Shown: piece after piece, positions 8,008 through 15,733 of the stretch
Layout: each line of letters starts with the position of its first letter
How positions within the stretch are numbered: position 1 is the first letter of the stretch
Origin: Acidimicrobiia bacterium
GTDB taxonomy: Bacteria > Actinomycetota > Acidimicrobiia > Spongiisociales > Spongiisociaceae
Direction: 5' to 3'
DNA: 33,146 bases
NCBI GenBank assembly: GCA_009838635.1
Contig: VXRE01000031.1
Span: 1-33,146 of the forward strand
Notes under the pieces: generated by a model
The model's database searches: none
Seen by the model: only the letters and a program-made list of their open reading frames with translations
What the model was told of the DNA's origin: nothing
Program-made: the position numbers and the translations under genes

Positions 8008-8801
8008 CAGCTACCCCCAAGACGGTGATGACGATCGGCGGCAGCGACTCGGGGGCCGGCGCCGGGATCCAGGCCGACCTCAAGACGCTGTCGGCTCATG
8101 GCGTGTTCGCCACCACGGTGATCACCACCGTCACCGCCCAGAACACGCGGGGCGTGGCCCGGGCCGAGGAAGTACCCGTCGAGATGATCTCGGCCCAGCT
8201 GGAGGCAGTCGCCACCGACCTGCCGCCGGACGCCACCAAGACCGGTCTGCTGGGCCGGGCCGAGGTGGTCCGGCTGGTGGCTGACCAGGCGGCCCGGCTA
8301 CCCAACCTGGTGATCGATCCGGTCCTGGTCGATCGGAACGGCCGTGCGCTGGCGGATCGCTCCACCGTCGCCGCCTACCGCGAATCCCTGATCTCGGCCG
8401 CTCGCCTGGCCACCCCCAACCACCGGGAGGCGGCCCTGCTGGCAGGCCGACCCGTCGAGAACGAACGCGACCAGCGGGCCGCGGCGGAGTACCTGGCCCG
8501 CACCACCCGGACGCCCTTCCTGGTGACCGGGGGCCGGATGGCCGGGGACAAGCCGCTGCTGGACGTGTTCTCGGACGGGATCCGGACCCACACGCTCCCA
8601 GGACGCCGGGTGCGGTCGCAGAACGTCCACGGAACCGGGGATGCCCTCTCGGCCTCCATAGCGGCCCGCCTGGCCACCGGCGCCGATCTGATAGTGGCCA
8701 TCGCCGACGCCCGAGCGTGGGTGTCGCGCGCCATCACCGGCGCCGCCGGATGGGACCTGGGCCGCGGCGAGGGCCCCATCGACCACTTCGGCTGGACGTA
8801 G
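8004..8801 (+). CDS. thiD: Hydroxymethylpyrimidine/phosphomethylpyrimidine kinase ThiD
   Basis: A 265-residue ribokinase-fold enzyme. ThiD phosphorylates hydroxymethylpyrimidine and its monophosphate to make the pyrimidine half of thiamine. The N-terminal GGSDSGAGAGIQADLKT (residues 12-28) and the TAQNT motif (44-48) are typical. The anion-hole motif reads HGTGDALSA (209-217), with Asp213 where classical ThiD proteins have Cys (GTGC). Asp at this place is usual in pyridoxal kinases and other ribokinase-family members. The operon under a TPP riboswitch favours thiamine salvage, though a pyridoxal side activity is possible. The ATG overlaps the thiQ stop (ATGA) and follows a GGAGGAC ribosome binding site. 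Confidence 0.88.
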   Translation: MTATPKTVMTIGGSDSGAGAGIQADLKTLSAHGVFATTVITTVTAQNTRGVARAEEVPVEMISAQLEAVATDLPPDATKTGLLGRAEVVRLVADQAARLPNLVIDPVLVDRNGRALADRSTVAAYRESLISAARLATPNHREAALLAGRPVENERDQRAAAEYLARTTRTPFLVTGGRMAGDKPLLDVFSDGIRTHTLPGRRVRSQNVHGTGDALSASIAARLATGADLIVAIADARAWVSRAITGAAGWDLGRGEGPIDHFGWT

Positions 8802-8819
8802 CCCGACCGATCGGCATCA

Positions 8820-8834
8820 GGCGGCGACGCCGCC
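8820..8834 (+). terminator. GC-rich hairpin after thiD
   Basis: GGCGGC-GAC-GCCGCC is a perfect 6-bp stem with a 3-base loop, 18 bp after the thiD stop. There is no U-tract after it, so it is only a candidate terminator or 3'-end stabiliser for the thi operon. Confidence 0.3.
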
Positions 8835-8845
8835 CCGGGCGCGGT

Positions 8846-9012
8846 CTAGTGGTCTGTCTGTGGAATGACGGTGTGGTCTTGGCGAGGCAGCGGTGTTCCT
8901 CGCAAGGCCCGCTGACGAAGGCGTACCCGCAGGGTACGTTGAGGAAGCGGAACGCAGCGACGGGACGCCGATGGCCGCCAGGGCACCCGGTTGTTCGCAG
9001 GCAGATCACTAG
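8846..9012. mobile_element. MITE-like non-coding element with terminal inverted repeats
   Basis: The ends read CTAGTGGTCTGTCTGTGGAA (8846-8865) and, on the other strand, CTAGTGATCTGCCTGCGAAC (9012-8993), identical at 15 of 20 positions. Each end has a TA dinucleotide (8847-8848 and 9010-9011) that could be a TA target duplication of the IS630/mariner kind. The 167-bp interior has no supported gene but two internal hairpins: GCGAGG/CCTCGC (8882-8903) and CGTACCC-GCA-GGGTACG (8922-8938). A closely similar end occurs at 23539-23562, and a weaker one at 32288-32306. No transposase is present in the window, so a non-autonomous element is inferred. Confidence 0.5.
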
Positions 9013-9015
9013 CCT
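9010..9015 (+). promoter_or_regulatory. -10 box of a probable leaderless promoter at the edge of the inverted-repeat element
   Basis: TAGCCT lies 6 nt before the ATG at 9022, the same geometry as at mogA. Its first two bases are the TA that borders the MITE-like element, so the element end may supply part of this promoter. Confidence 0.4.
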
Positions 9016-9021
9016 TGGCCC

Positions 9022-10035
9022 ATGCGGGCTTGGATTCTGAACGACACGCGGGGGCCTTCCTCCTACACGCTGGGGGAGGTTGACACCCCGGCCCCCGGGC
9101 CGGGCGAGGTGAGGGTGAGGCTGGTGACGTCCGCGCTCAACCGCCTGGACCTGTGGATGTCGATGGGGCTGCCCGCGCCGAAGCACTTCCCCCATGTGGC
9201 CGGCGGGGACGGCGCCGGGGTGGTGGACATGGTGGGAGACGGTGTGGACGGATGGGCGCCGGGCGCCGAGGTGATCGTCAACCCGAGCCTCGGCTACGCG
9301 CCCACCACCGGTCACATACCCTTCAGCGGGAAGCTGGGGGTGCTGGGCGAGCACTCCTGGGGAACGCTGGCCGAATACGTCGTGGTCCCGGCCACCAACC
9401 TCGCTCCCAAGCCGGCCCACCTCCCCTGGGACCGAGCGGCCGCCTACGGGCTGGCCTACTCCACCGCCTACCGGATGCTGCGTAGGGCACGCCTGCGCGA
9501 CGGGGACCTGATGCTGGTGGTGGGAGTCGGCGGAGGGGTCAGCTCGGCCGGGCTGATGATCGGCCGGCTGATGGGCGCCGAGGTCTACGTCACCTCCCGT
9601 AGCCCGGCCAAGATCGAACGGGCCGTACAGCTCGGCGCGGCGGGCGGTTTCGCCTCCGAAGGCGATTTCTCCAAGGAGCTCCGGCAGGCCGCGGGACGGC
9701 AGGCCGCCGTGGTGTTCGAGAACGTCGGACCCGCCACTTGGAGCCAGTCGATGCGGTCGCTGGCGCCGGGCGGGCGGTTGGTGACCTGCGGATCCACCAG
9801 CGGCCCCAAGGTGGAGGTCAGCGTCCCGCCGCTCTTCTTCCGCCACCTGGAGATCATCGGCTCCACCATGTTCGACCACGAGGATTTCGCCCGGGTGTCG
9901 GAGTGGGTGGCCGGCGGCGAACTGCCGGTTCTGGTGGACAGCGTCTACCCGTTCGAGCATCTGCCGGAGGCCTTGCGCCGCATGAAGGCCGGGGATCACC
10001 AGGGCAAGCTGGTCATCGAGAGGAGCGGAACGTGA
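9022..10035 (+). CDS. MDR-family zinc-independent alcohol dehydrogenase / quinone oxidoreductase-like protein
   Basis: A 337-residue member of the medium-chain dehydrogenase/reductase superfamily. The N-terminal GroES-like catalytic domain runs to about residue 130, with the typical [10 protein letters not shown] opening and [11 protein letters not shown] near residue 58. The Rossmann domain follows, with [21 protein letters not shown] (about 164-184) as the NAD(P)H-binding loop. The catalytic and structural zinc cysteines of alcohol dehydrogenases are absent, which places it nearer to quinone oxidoreductases and enoyl reductases. The substrate is unknown. It overlaps the next gene by GTGA, so the two dehydrogenases are co-translated and may act in one pathway. 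The ATG has no ribosome binding site but sits 6 nt after a TANNNT box. Confidence 0.85.
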   Translation: MRAWILNDTRGPSSYTLGEVDTPAPGPGEVRVRLVTSALNRLDLWMSMGLPAPKHFPHVAGGDGAGVVDMVGDGVDGWAPGAEVIVNPSLGYAPTTGHIPFSGKLGVLGEHSWGTLAEYVVVPATNLAPKPAHLPWDRAAAYGLAYSTAYRMLRRARLRDGDLMLVVGVGGGVSSAGLMIGRLMGAEVYVTSRSPAKIERAVQLGAAGGFASEGDFSKELRQAAGRQAAVVFENVGPATWSQSMRSLAPGGRLVTCGSTSGPKVEVSVPPLFFRHLEIIGSTMFDHEDFARVSEWVAGGELPVLVDSVYPFEHLPEALRRMKAGDHQGKLVIERSGT

Positions 10036-10943
10036 CTGACAAGCCTGCGATCGGCTGGGTCGGAACCGGGGTGATGGGCGTCTCCATGTGCGGGCACGTC
10101 CTCGACGCCGGATATCCGGTGACGGTGACCACCCGCACCAAGGCCAGGGCCGCGACCCTCATCGCCCGCGGCGCCACCTGGGCCGCCACCCCCGCCGAGG
10201 TAGCCGCGGCGTCGGACATGTCCTTCGCCATCGTGGGTTTCCCCGAGGATGTCCGCCAGGTGTTCCTCGGCCCGGACGGCCTGCTGGAAGGCGCCTCGGT
10301 GGGCGACGTGCTGGTGGACATGACCACCTCCGAGCCCGCCCTCGCCATCGAGATCGCCGGCACGTGCGCCGAACGGGGCGTGGAGGCCATCGACGCCCCG
10401 GTGAGCGGGGGCGACATCGGCGCCCGCAACGGCACATTGTCGATCATGATCGGCGGCGACCCGGACCCTGTGGAGCAGGTGTGGCCGGTGTTCGAGACCA
10501 TGGGCAAGACCATCGTCCGCCAGGGCGGACCCGGCGCCGGCCAGCACACCAAGGCGGTGAACCAGATCCTGATCGCCACCGGCATGATCGGGTTGTCCGA
10601 GGCGTTGCTCTACGGCCAGCAGGCCGGGCTCGACCTCGACACGGTGATGGGGTCGGTCAGCGGCGGGGCGGCCGGATCGTGGTCGCTGTCGAACTACGGT
10701 CCCCGCATGCTGGGGGGCGACTTCGAGCCGGGATTCTTCGTCGATCATTTCGTCAAGGACATGGGGATCGCCCTGAGGGAGGCCGCCTCCATGAAGCTCC
10801 CGGCGCCCGGACTGGCCCTGGCCCACGAGCTCTACGTCTCGCTCCAGGCCCAGGGGCTGGGACGGAAGGGCACCCAGTCACTCATCCTGGCGCTGGCCCG
10901 CCTGGCCGGCGTGGAATGGGACCCATCCGAGACGGAGACCTGA
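10032..10943 (+). CDS. Beta-hydroxyacid dehydrogenase (3-hydroxyisobutyrate dehydrogenase family)
   Basis: A 303-residue NAD(P)-dependent dehydrogenase of the beta-hydroxyacid family (3-hydroxyisobutyrate, tartronate semialdehyde and related substrates). The dinucleotide-binding GWVGTGVMG is at residues 8-16, the substrate-binding DAPVSGG at 121-127, and the catalytic lysine is K174 in [11 protein letters not shown]-terminal helical domain with KDMGIAL follows. I chose the GTG at 10032, which overlaps the upstream stop (GTGA) and follows a GAGAGGAG ribosome binding region. The open frame runs further upstream, but that part overlaps the preceding gene in another frame. Exact substrate cannot be told from the motifs. 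Confidence 0.87.
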   Translation: MTDKPAIGWVGTGVMGVSMCGHVLDAGYPVTVTTRTKARAATLIARGATWAATPAEVAAASDMSFAIVGFPEDVRQVFLGPDGLLEGASVGDVLVDMTTSEPALAIEIAGTCAERGVEAIDAPVSGGDIGARNGTLSIMIGGDPDPVEQVWPVFETMGKTIVRQGGPGAGQHTKAVNQILIATGMIGLSEALLYGQQAGLDLDTVMGSVSGGAAGSWSLSNYGPRMLGGDFEPGFFVDHFVKDMGIALREAASMKLPAPGLALAHELYVSLQAQGLGRKGTQSLILALARLAGVEWDPSETET

Positions 10944-10953
10944 GCGAACCGCC

Positions 10954-12399
10954 ATGGCGCCGATCCCGACGGATCCCACCGGACAGTCCGATATTCCCAA
11001 CGTCCTGGCCTCCCGCTACGCCGGCAGCGCGATCCGTCGCCTCTGGTCACCGGTGGGCCGGGTGGTCATGGAGCGGGAGCTCTGGGTAGCGGTCCTCGAG
11101 GCCCAGATCGAGCTGGGGGTGCCCGTGCCCGACGGGGTGATCGACGACTACCGGGCGGTCATCCACCAGGTCGACCTGGCCTCGATCCGGTCCAGGGAGG
11201 AAGTCACCCGCCACGATCTGGCGGCCCGCATCGGGGAGTTCTGCGCGCTGGCGGGCCACGAGCACATCCACAAGGGACTCACCTCCCGGGATGTCACCGA
11301 GAACGTCGAGCAGATGGTGGTCCGGCGGTCGCTCGAGACGCTGCGGGACAAGACCGTGGCGGTGCTGGTCGGCCTGGCGGGCCGGGCGGTCGAGTACCGG
11401 GACACGGTCGTGGTGGGCCGCAGCCACAACGTGCCGGCCCAGCCCACCACCGTGGGCAAGCGCCTTGCCTCCGCCGCCGAGGAGGCCAGGGCCGCCTACC
11501 GGCGGCTCGAGACCCTGATCGCCGGCTATCCCCTGAGAGGGATCAAGGGCCCGGTGGGGACCCAGCAGGACCTCCTGGACCTGTTCGGTGGTGACGAGGA
11601 TGCGGTGGACCGGTTCGAGGCGAGGGTGGCGAACGGACTGGGGTTCTCCCGGCGCCTGACGTCCGTGGGGCAGGTCTATCCCAGATCCCTCGACCTGGAG
11701 GTGGTGTCCGCGCTGGCCCAGCTGGCGGCGGGCCCCTCCAGCCTGGCGACCACCCTCCGGCTGATGGCCGGCGCCGACCTGGCCTCCGAGGGTTTCCGCT
11801 CCGGCCAGGTGGGATCATCGGCCATGCCCCACAAGACGAACATGCGGACCTGCGAGCGGATCAACGGGCTGGCCGTGGTCCTGGGCGGGCACCTCGCAAT
11901 GGCCTCGGGCCTGTCAGGGCACCAGTGGAACGAGGGCGATGTCAGCGACTCCGTGGTACGGCGGGTGATGCTCCCCGACTCCTTCTTCGCCGCCGACGGG
12001 TTGCTGGAGGCCACCCTGCACGTGGTGCGCGACATGGCGGTGTTTCCCGGACGCTTGGAGGAGGAGTTGGCCGCCGAGTTGCCGTTCCTCTCCACGACCC
12101 GGGTCCTGCTGGCGGCGGTCGCGGCGGGGATGGGCCGGGAGCAGGCCCACCGGGTCATCCAGTCCCATGCCCTGCGGGCGGCGACAGCCCGGCGGGCCGG
12201 GAAGGACCACGACCTCTGGGCATCACTCGGCAGCGATCCGGACTTCCCCCTGGACACGTCACGGATCCGGGAGGCGGCCACCGCATCGGGCCTGGCGGGG
12301 CGAGCGGGCTCCCAGGTCGACAATGTTGCGAGAGCGGTCGCGGAGGTGGTCGACGCCCATCCGGACGCCGCTACGTACCAGCCGGAGACCCTGCTCTGA
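10954..12399 (+). CDS. purB: Adenylosuccinate lyase
   Basis: A 481-residue member of the fumarase/aspartase superfamily. PurB removes fumarate from SAICAR and from adenylosuccinate in purine synthesis in the cytosol. The superfamily signature SSAMPHKTN is at residues 288-296. GLTSRDVTENVEQ (108-120) and GRSHNVPAQPTTVGKR (155 onward) form the other active-site segments. The N-terminus from IPNVLASRYAG resembles mycobacterial PurB, with a dozen extra residues ahead. The ribosome binding site before the ATG is weak. It lies 10 bp after the dehydrogenase and may share its transcript, though no functional link is apparent. It converges on dcd with only 3 bp between the stop codons. Confidence 0.93.
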   Translation: MAPIPTDPTGQSDIPNVLASRYAGSAIRRLWSPVGRVVMERELWVAVLEAQIELGVPVPDGVIDDYRAVIHQVDLASIRSREEVTRHDLAARIGEFCALAGHEHIHKGLTSRDVTENVEQMVVRRSLETLRDKTVAVLVGLAGRAVEYRDTVVVGRSHNVPAQPTTVGKRLASAAEEARAAYRRLETLIAGYPLRGIKGPVGTQQDLLDLFGGDEDAVDRFEARVANGLGFSRRLTSVGQVYPRSLDLEVVSALAQLAAGPSSLATTLRLMAGADLASEGFRSGQVGSSAMPHKTNMRTCERINGLAVVLGGHLAMASGLSGHQWNEGDVSDSVVRRVMLPDSFFAADGLLEATLHVVRDMAVFPGRLEEELAAELPFLSTTRVLLAAVAAGMGREQAHRVIQSHALRAATARRAGKDHDLWASLGSDPDFPLDTSRIREAATASGLAGRAGSQVDNVARAVAEVVDAHPDAATYQPETLL

Positions 12400-12402
12400 C
12401 CG

Positions 12403-12972
12403 TCACCCCTGGCGGAAGTTCTCGTGGACCCGGGAGGCGGTGGGGCCGCGCTGGCCCTGGTACTTGGACCCGGCCCACAGCGAGCCGTAGGGGTGCTCCG
12501 CCGGGCTGGAGAGCTCGTAGAAGCTGATCTGGCCGATCAGCATTCCCGGATAGATGGCGATCGGCAGGTTGGCCACGTTGGCCAGCTCGAGGGTCAGGTA
12601 ACCGTTGAAGCCGGGATCCACGAACCCGGCGGTGGAGTGGATCAGCAGGCCGATCCGGCCCAGGCTGGACTTGCCCTCGAGCCGGGCCACGAGGTCGTCG
12701 GCCAGGTGGATCCGCTCGAGGGTGGCCCCGAGCACGAACTTGCCGGGGTGGAGGATGAAGCGACCGTCAGGGCTGACCGCCTTCTCCTGGGTGAGGTCGG
12801 GCTGGGCCGTCTTGGGATCGATGTACGGGTAGAGGTGGTTCTCGAACACCCGGAAGAAGCGATCCACCCGCAGGTCGACGGAAGAGGGCTGGACGTTGTC
12901 GGGATCGTAGGGGTCGATCCCGATGCGCTCCGCCTCGATGGCGGCCTTGATGTCCCGGTCCGAAAGTATCAC
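12403..12972 (-). CDS. dcd: dCTP deaminase (Dcd), possibly bifunctional dCTP deaminase/dUTPase
   Basis: A 189-residue trimeric dUTPase-fold enzyme that deaminates dCTP on the way to d[13 protein letters not shown] (28-37), [10 protein letters not shown] (99-108), [11 protein letters not shown] (112-122) and TLELANVAN (127-135, with the expected catalytic Glu129) are all conserved. The C-terminal [15 protein letters not shown] tail closes the active site. Overall it is very like the Mycobacterium tuberculosis enzyme, which is known to perform both dCTP deamination and dUTP hydrolysis, so the same dual activity is a fair inference. The start codon is GTG with GGAG upstream. Confidence 0.93.
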   Translation of the reverse strand: MILSDRDIKAAIEAERIGIDPYDPDNVQPSSVDLRVDRFFRVFENHLYPYIDPKTAQPDLTQEKAVSPDGRFILHPGKFVLGATLERIHLADDLVARLEGKSSLGRIGLLIHSTAGFVDPGFNGYLTLELANVANLPIAIYPGMLIGQISFYELSSPAEHPYGSLWAGSKYQGQRGPTASRVHENFRQG

Positions 12973-13005
12973 TGCTCTGCTCCAGGTTGCGGAGCGGTGG
13001 AATCA

Positions 13006-13038
13006 GCGCGCCAGGGGAAGCGAGCGCGCCAGGGGAAG
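13006..13038. repeat. Two direct repeats of GCGCGCCAGGGGAAG
   Basis: The 15-base unit occurs at 13006-13020 and 13024-13038, an 18-bp period, between the dcd start and the 3' end of the tRNA gene. No function is evident. Confidence 0.5.
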
Positions 13039-13040
13039 GG

Positions 13041-13111
13041 AGCGGGTGAGGGGAATCGAACCCCCGTTCTCAGCTTGGGAAGCTGATGTTCTACCACTGA
13101 ACTACACCCGC
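13041..13111 (-). tRNA. tRNA-Gly, anticodon CCC
   Basis: A 71-nt cloverleaf reads on the minus strand. The acceptor stem GCGGGTG (13111-13105) pairs with CACCCGC (13048-13042) and ends in discriminator U (13041), as in glycine tRNAs. The D arm contains TAGTTCAGTGGTAGAAC. The anticodon arm TCAGC-TTCCCAA-GCTGA gives anticodon CCC. The T arm contains GGGGGTTCGATTCCCC. The CCA end is not encoded (CCC follows the discriminator). It would read GGG codons. Confidence 0.95.
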
Positions 13112-13198
13112 CGGTGAACTACCACGAGCCCGGCGCGATGGTAGTGGTCCACATGGCGGGGTGCCACATGCGTTGGGCGGGTCTGGCGAGCCGTCGGA

Positions 13199-13414
13199 TC
13201 AGGTCAGAATCCCGGCCAGGCCCCAGATACTGATCACCAGACCCACCCCCAGCAGGAAGCGGACCCGGCCCGGCCGGTAGGCGCCCTTGGCGCCTTCGGG
13301 ACCCTCGCCGCGGGCGTGTTTCCACATGGCGAAGCCGTTCCCGGCCACCATCGCCAGACCCAGCGCGGTCATCATCTGCCCCAGCAGGGCGTCCAGCCCG
13401 AGAATGTCCGCCAT
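13199..13414 (-). CDS. Small two-helix membrane protein of unknown function
   Basis: A 71-residue protein if started at the ATG at 13414 (MADILGLDALLGQ). A GTG at 13456 in the same frame would add 14 residues, but its AGAGG is only 2 nt away. Two hydrophobic stretches at about residues 11-30 and 52-70 flank a basic, Gly-rich loop (KHARGEGPEGAKGAYRPGR), so a hairpin membrane protein is likely. I do not recognise the family. It is divergent from the CDF transporter with a short shared promoter region, so they might be co-regulated. Real coding status is likely but not certain. Confidence 0.55.
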   Translation of the reverse strand: MADILGLDALLGQMMTALGLAMVAGNGFAMWKHARGEGPEGAKGAYRPGRVRFLLGVGLVISIWGLAGILT

Positions 13415-13463
13415 GACCTGCTTACCGTAGCCCTGCTGCGGTGCTGAGGAACCCACGACCTCT

Positions 13464-13469
13464 TAAACT
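13464..13469 (+). promoter_or_regulatory. -10 box for the CDF transporter gene
   Basis: TAAACT (TANNNT) lies 9 nt before the ATG at 13479, with no Shine-Dalgarno between, so leaderless transcription is plausible. Confidence 0.35.
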
Positions 13470-13478
13470 GGAACCCGA

Positions 13479-14387
13479 ATGGCTTCCCAAGGCTCCCGTC
13501 TCGCTGTGATCGCCGCGCTGGCCGCCAACTCGGCCATCGCAGTAGCCAAGTTCATAGCGGCCGCCATCACCGGGTCGGCGGCGATGCTGGCCGAGGCGAT
13601 CCACTCGGTGGCCGACTCCGGTAACCAGGGGATGCTTCTATGGGGCATGACGGTCGCCAAACGCGCCGGCGGGCAGCGCCACCCGTTCGGGCGGGGCAAG
13701 GAGGTCTACTTCTGGAGCTTCATGGTGGCGGTCATGCTGTTCGTGGGCGGCGCCGTGTTCTCCATCCAGCACGGCGTCAACGCCCTCCGGCATCCCCATG
13801 CCATAGAGAGCTTCGGTGTCTCCGTAGCCGTGCTCGGCGGGGCGATCCTCTTCGAGGCCGTCCCCTGGACCGTGGCGGCGCGGGAGTTCAACCGGGTCCG
13901 GGGCTCGCGGGCGCTGTGGCGCACCCTGCGCGACACCAAGGACGCGGCCCTGCTGGTCGTCCTGTTCGAGGACAGCGCCGCCGTCGGCGGGCTGAGCGTC
14001 GCGCTGGCGGGCGTGGTCGCATCCCATCTCACCGGCGACCCCACCTGGGACGCCCTCGCGTCGATCCTGATCGGTGTGCTGCTGGCTGGCGTGGCGTTCT
14101 TCCTGGCCTTCGAGATCAAGGGGCTGCTGATCGGGGAAGCGGCCGGACGCCGGGACCGGGCCACCATCCGGGCGCGCGTGCTGGCCCACGCCAACGTCAC
14201 CGGCGTTGACCGCCTGCTCACCATGCACTTGGGCCCCGAGGACATCCTGGTCAACCTGGACGTGAGGTTGGTGGAAGGCCTTTCCGGTAAAGAGGTCCAC
14301 CAGACCATCGAGGATGTCGAAGGCGCCATCCGGATCGCACTGCCGGCGGCCGGGAACATCTTCGTCGAGACCGACATCGGCTCATGA
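13479..14387 (+). CDS. Cation diffusion facilitator (CDF) transporter, ZnT9/SLC30A9-like
   Basis: A 302-residue inner-membrane transporter of the CDF family, which exports Zn2+ or other divalent metals in exchange for protons. The first metal site HSVADSGNQ (H42, D46) follows transmembrane helix 1. The second half-site lies in a later helix around EDSAAVGG (near residue 163), a pattern I associate with ZnT9-like members, in place of the usual HxxxD. About six hydrophobic helices precede a C-terminal cytoplasmic domain (about 220-302). Metal specificity is not determined by what is visible. The gene ends in ATGA with thrB, so the two are translationally coupled although no shared function is known. 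Confidence 0.88.
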   Translation: MASQGSRLAVIAALAANSAIAVAKFIAAAITGSAAMLAEAIHSVADSGNQGMLLWGMTVAKRAGGQRHPFGRGKEVYFWSFMVAVMLFVGGAVFSIQHGVNALRHPHAIESFGVSVAVLGGAILFEAVPWTVAAREFNRVRGSRALWRTLRDTKDAALLVVLFEDSAAVGGLSVALAGVVASHLTGDPTWDALASILIGVLLAGVAFFLAFEIKGLLIGEAAGRRDRATIRARVLAHANVTGVDRLLTMHLGPEDILVNLDVRLVEGLSGKEVHQTIEDVEGAIRIALPAAGNIFVETDIGS

Positions 14388-15229
14388 GCACCGCTTCCGC
14401 CCCCGCGTCCTCCGCCAACCTCGGGCCGGGCTTCGACACCATGGCCCTGGCCCTGGACCTGCGGTGCCGGGTGACCGCCGAAGTGGCCGGCTCGTGGTCC
14501 TCCCGCCACGTGGGGCCAGAGCCCTACCTGGGCGACGAGGACAACGACGCCGTCCTGGCGGCGGCTCGTGCGGTGAGCGACCGGCCGCTCCGGATGGAGA
14601 TCGCCAACCACGTCCCTTTGTGCAGCGGCCTGGGATCGAGCGCGGCCGCATTCACCGCCGGCACCCTGGCCGCCCTGCGCGCCAACGGCAAGGACCCGAG
14701 CCACGACGAGCTGTTCCAGTACGTCAAGTACCTGGAGGGCCACCCCGACAACGCCGCCGCCGCCGTCTACGGGGGGTTGGTGTCGGTGGCCGAGGGATGG
14801 GTGGTGCACCACTCGCTGTCGCCCGACCTGGTGCCGGTGATGGTGGTCCCCGACTTCGAGGTCCGCACCAGCGACTCCCGCAAGGTGGTGCCGGACTGCG
14901 TCCCGCTCGACGTGGCGGTTCGCACCCTCGGACGGCTCACCGCGCTGATCGAGGGGCTGCGAACCGGTTCGGAGGAGATACTCGACAACGCCCGCGGCGA
15001 CGAGATCCATGAGACGCCCCGCCTGGCCAGCTACCCCGAAACGGCCCGGCTGATGGAAGTCGCGCTCGAAGCAGGAGCCGTGTACGCCTGCCTGTCGGGC
15101 GCCGGCCCCTCGATCCTCAGCCTGGCGCGGCGAAACCACGTGTCCACGGTGGAGGAAGCTCTCGCTGAGGCCCTGCGCGGCGAGGGCAAGGCGATGGTGC
15201 TGCGGCCGGATGTCACAGGCGCCGGCTAG
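14384..15229 (+). CDS. thrB: Homoserine kinase (GHMP family)
   Basis: A 281-residue GHMP-family kinase that phosphorylates homoserine in threonine synthesis. The N-terminal SANLGPGFDTM (10-20) is characteristic of ThrB, and PLCSGLGSSAAA (78-89) is the GHMP phosphate-binding loop. GHPDNAAAAVYGG (about 118-130) and the C-terminal LSGAGPSIL complete the family pattern. It is slightly shorter than most ThrB (about 300 residues), mainly in the N-terminal half. The ATG overlaps the stop of the CDF gene. No other threonine gene is in the window, so the assignment rests on motifs. Confidence 0.88.
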   Translation: MSTASAPASSANLGPGFDTMALALDLRCRVTAEVAGSWSSRHVGPEPYLGDEDNDAVLAAARAVSDRPLRMEIANHVPLCSGLGSSAAAFTAGTLAALRANGKDPSHDELFQYVKYLEGHPDNAAAAVYGGLVSVAEGWVVHHSLSPDLVPVMVVPDFEVRTSDSRKVVPDCVPLDVAVRTLGRLTALIEGLRTGSEEILDNARGDEIHETPRLASYPETARLMEVALEAGAVYACLSGAGPSILSLARRNHVSTVEEALAEALRGEGKAMVLRPDVTGAG

Positions 15230-15239
15230 GTTCGCGTCT

Positions 15240-15271
15240 CGATCGGCTGAGCGATCGGGGCACCGGAGCCC
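15240..15271 (+). terminator. Two tandem small hairpins after thrB
   Basis: CGATCG-GCTGAG-CGATCG (15240-15257) is followed directly by GGGC-ACCGGA-GCCC (15258-15271). Both start within 45 bp of the thrB stop. There is no U-tract, so terminator function is only suggested. Confidence 0.3.
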
Positions 15272-15340
15272 TAGTCCCGTTGCTGCGAACAATCCCGGCA
15301 CAGGTAGACCGATGAACCGAGGAGCACTGTTCTAAACACG

Positions 15341-15478
15341 ATGCGCATGCTTGGCACCGTCGCGATCGTCTACGGCTTGGCACTGGCCATCATCGCCGGT
15401 AACCCGTCCAGCGGCTTCGTCGTCGCGGTGGTCGGCTGGGCGGTCCGGCGCTACTACAGGCCTGAGTCGACCCCCTAG
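15341..15478 (+). CDS. Putative 45-residue membrane peptide
   Basis: The frame ATG to TAG encodes a peptide with an N-terminal hydrophobic stretch (LGTVAIVYGLALAIIAG, residues 4-20), a second one (FVVAVVGWAV, 26-35) and a basic tail (RRYYRP). This organisation is typical of small bacterial membrane proteins. GGAG lies about 17 nt upstream, too far to be a convincing ribosome binding site, and a 7-codon open frame (15312-15335) precedes it. No family is recognised, and it could be a chance frame. Confidence 0.4.
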   Translation: MRMLGTVAIVYGLALAIIAGNPSSGFVVAVVGWAVRRYYRPESTP

Positions 15479-15538
15479 AAACATCCACTTGGCCGGGCAG
15501 GAGTACATCCCACCCTTCCAGTACCCCCTGAGGCGAAC

Positions 15539-15631
15539 CTACTGCTTCTTCTTGTGGCGGTTAGCCTTGATCCGCTTGCGATACTTGTGCTTGCTCATTT
15601 TCTTGCGGCGTTTCTTAACCAGCGAGCCCAA
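15539..15631 (-). CDS. Small ribosomal protein bS22 (AURKAIP1/COX24-like, 30 residues)
   Basis: A 30-residue, extremely basic peptide starting MGSLVKKRRKKMSKHKYRK and ending in KKKQ. It closely resembles mycobacterial bS22, which begins MGSVIKKRRKRMSKKKHRK and is a component of the small ribosomal subunit near the decoding centre. To match that N-terminus the start must be the TTG at 15631, which has AAGGA 6-9 nt upstream; an ATG 11 codons later would drop the conserved MGS part. It is too short for routine gene callers. The gene lies alone on the minus strand, with a possible promoter about 125 nt upstream. Confidence 0.85.
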   Translation of the reverse strand: MGSLVKKRRKKMSKHKYRKRIKANRHKKKQ

Positions 15632-15702
15632 TACACATCCTTGTTCCGATACAGGCCCCGATTGTTGTCGCTGGACGGGTTGGCCGCAAGCCGGAAGCCA
15701 GT

Positions 15703-15733
15703 TAGTTGCTAGTCGCTAGTTACTAGTTTCTAG
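15703..15733. repeat. Degenerate TAGTTGC heptamer array (4 units)
   Basis: TAGTTGC, TAGTCGC, TAGTTAC and TAGTTTC follow each other exactly from 15703 to 15730, then TAG. The array lies in the presumed leader of bS22. It is the most degenerate of three related arrays in the window. Confidence 0.7.

Noticed and set aside
9738-10031. Upstream extension of the beta-hydroxyacid dehydrogenase
   Set aside because: This part overlaps the oxidoreductase gene in another frame; the Rossmann motif starts just after GTG 10032.
13706-15301. 531-codon minus-strand frame opposite the CDF and thrB genes
   Set aside because: Composition is that of an antisense shadow in GC-rich DNA; both plus-strand genes have clear family motifs.
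15312-15335. Seven-codon leader peptide before the 45-residue frame
   Set aside because: Such a short frame is expected by chance, and no regulatory structure accompanies it.
15351-15719. 122-codon plus-strand frame across bS22
   Set aside because: It reads antisense through bS22 and into heptamer repeats; the sequence is unlike a folded protein.
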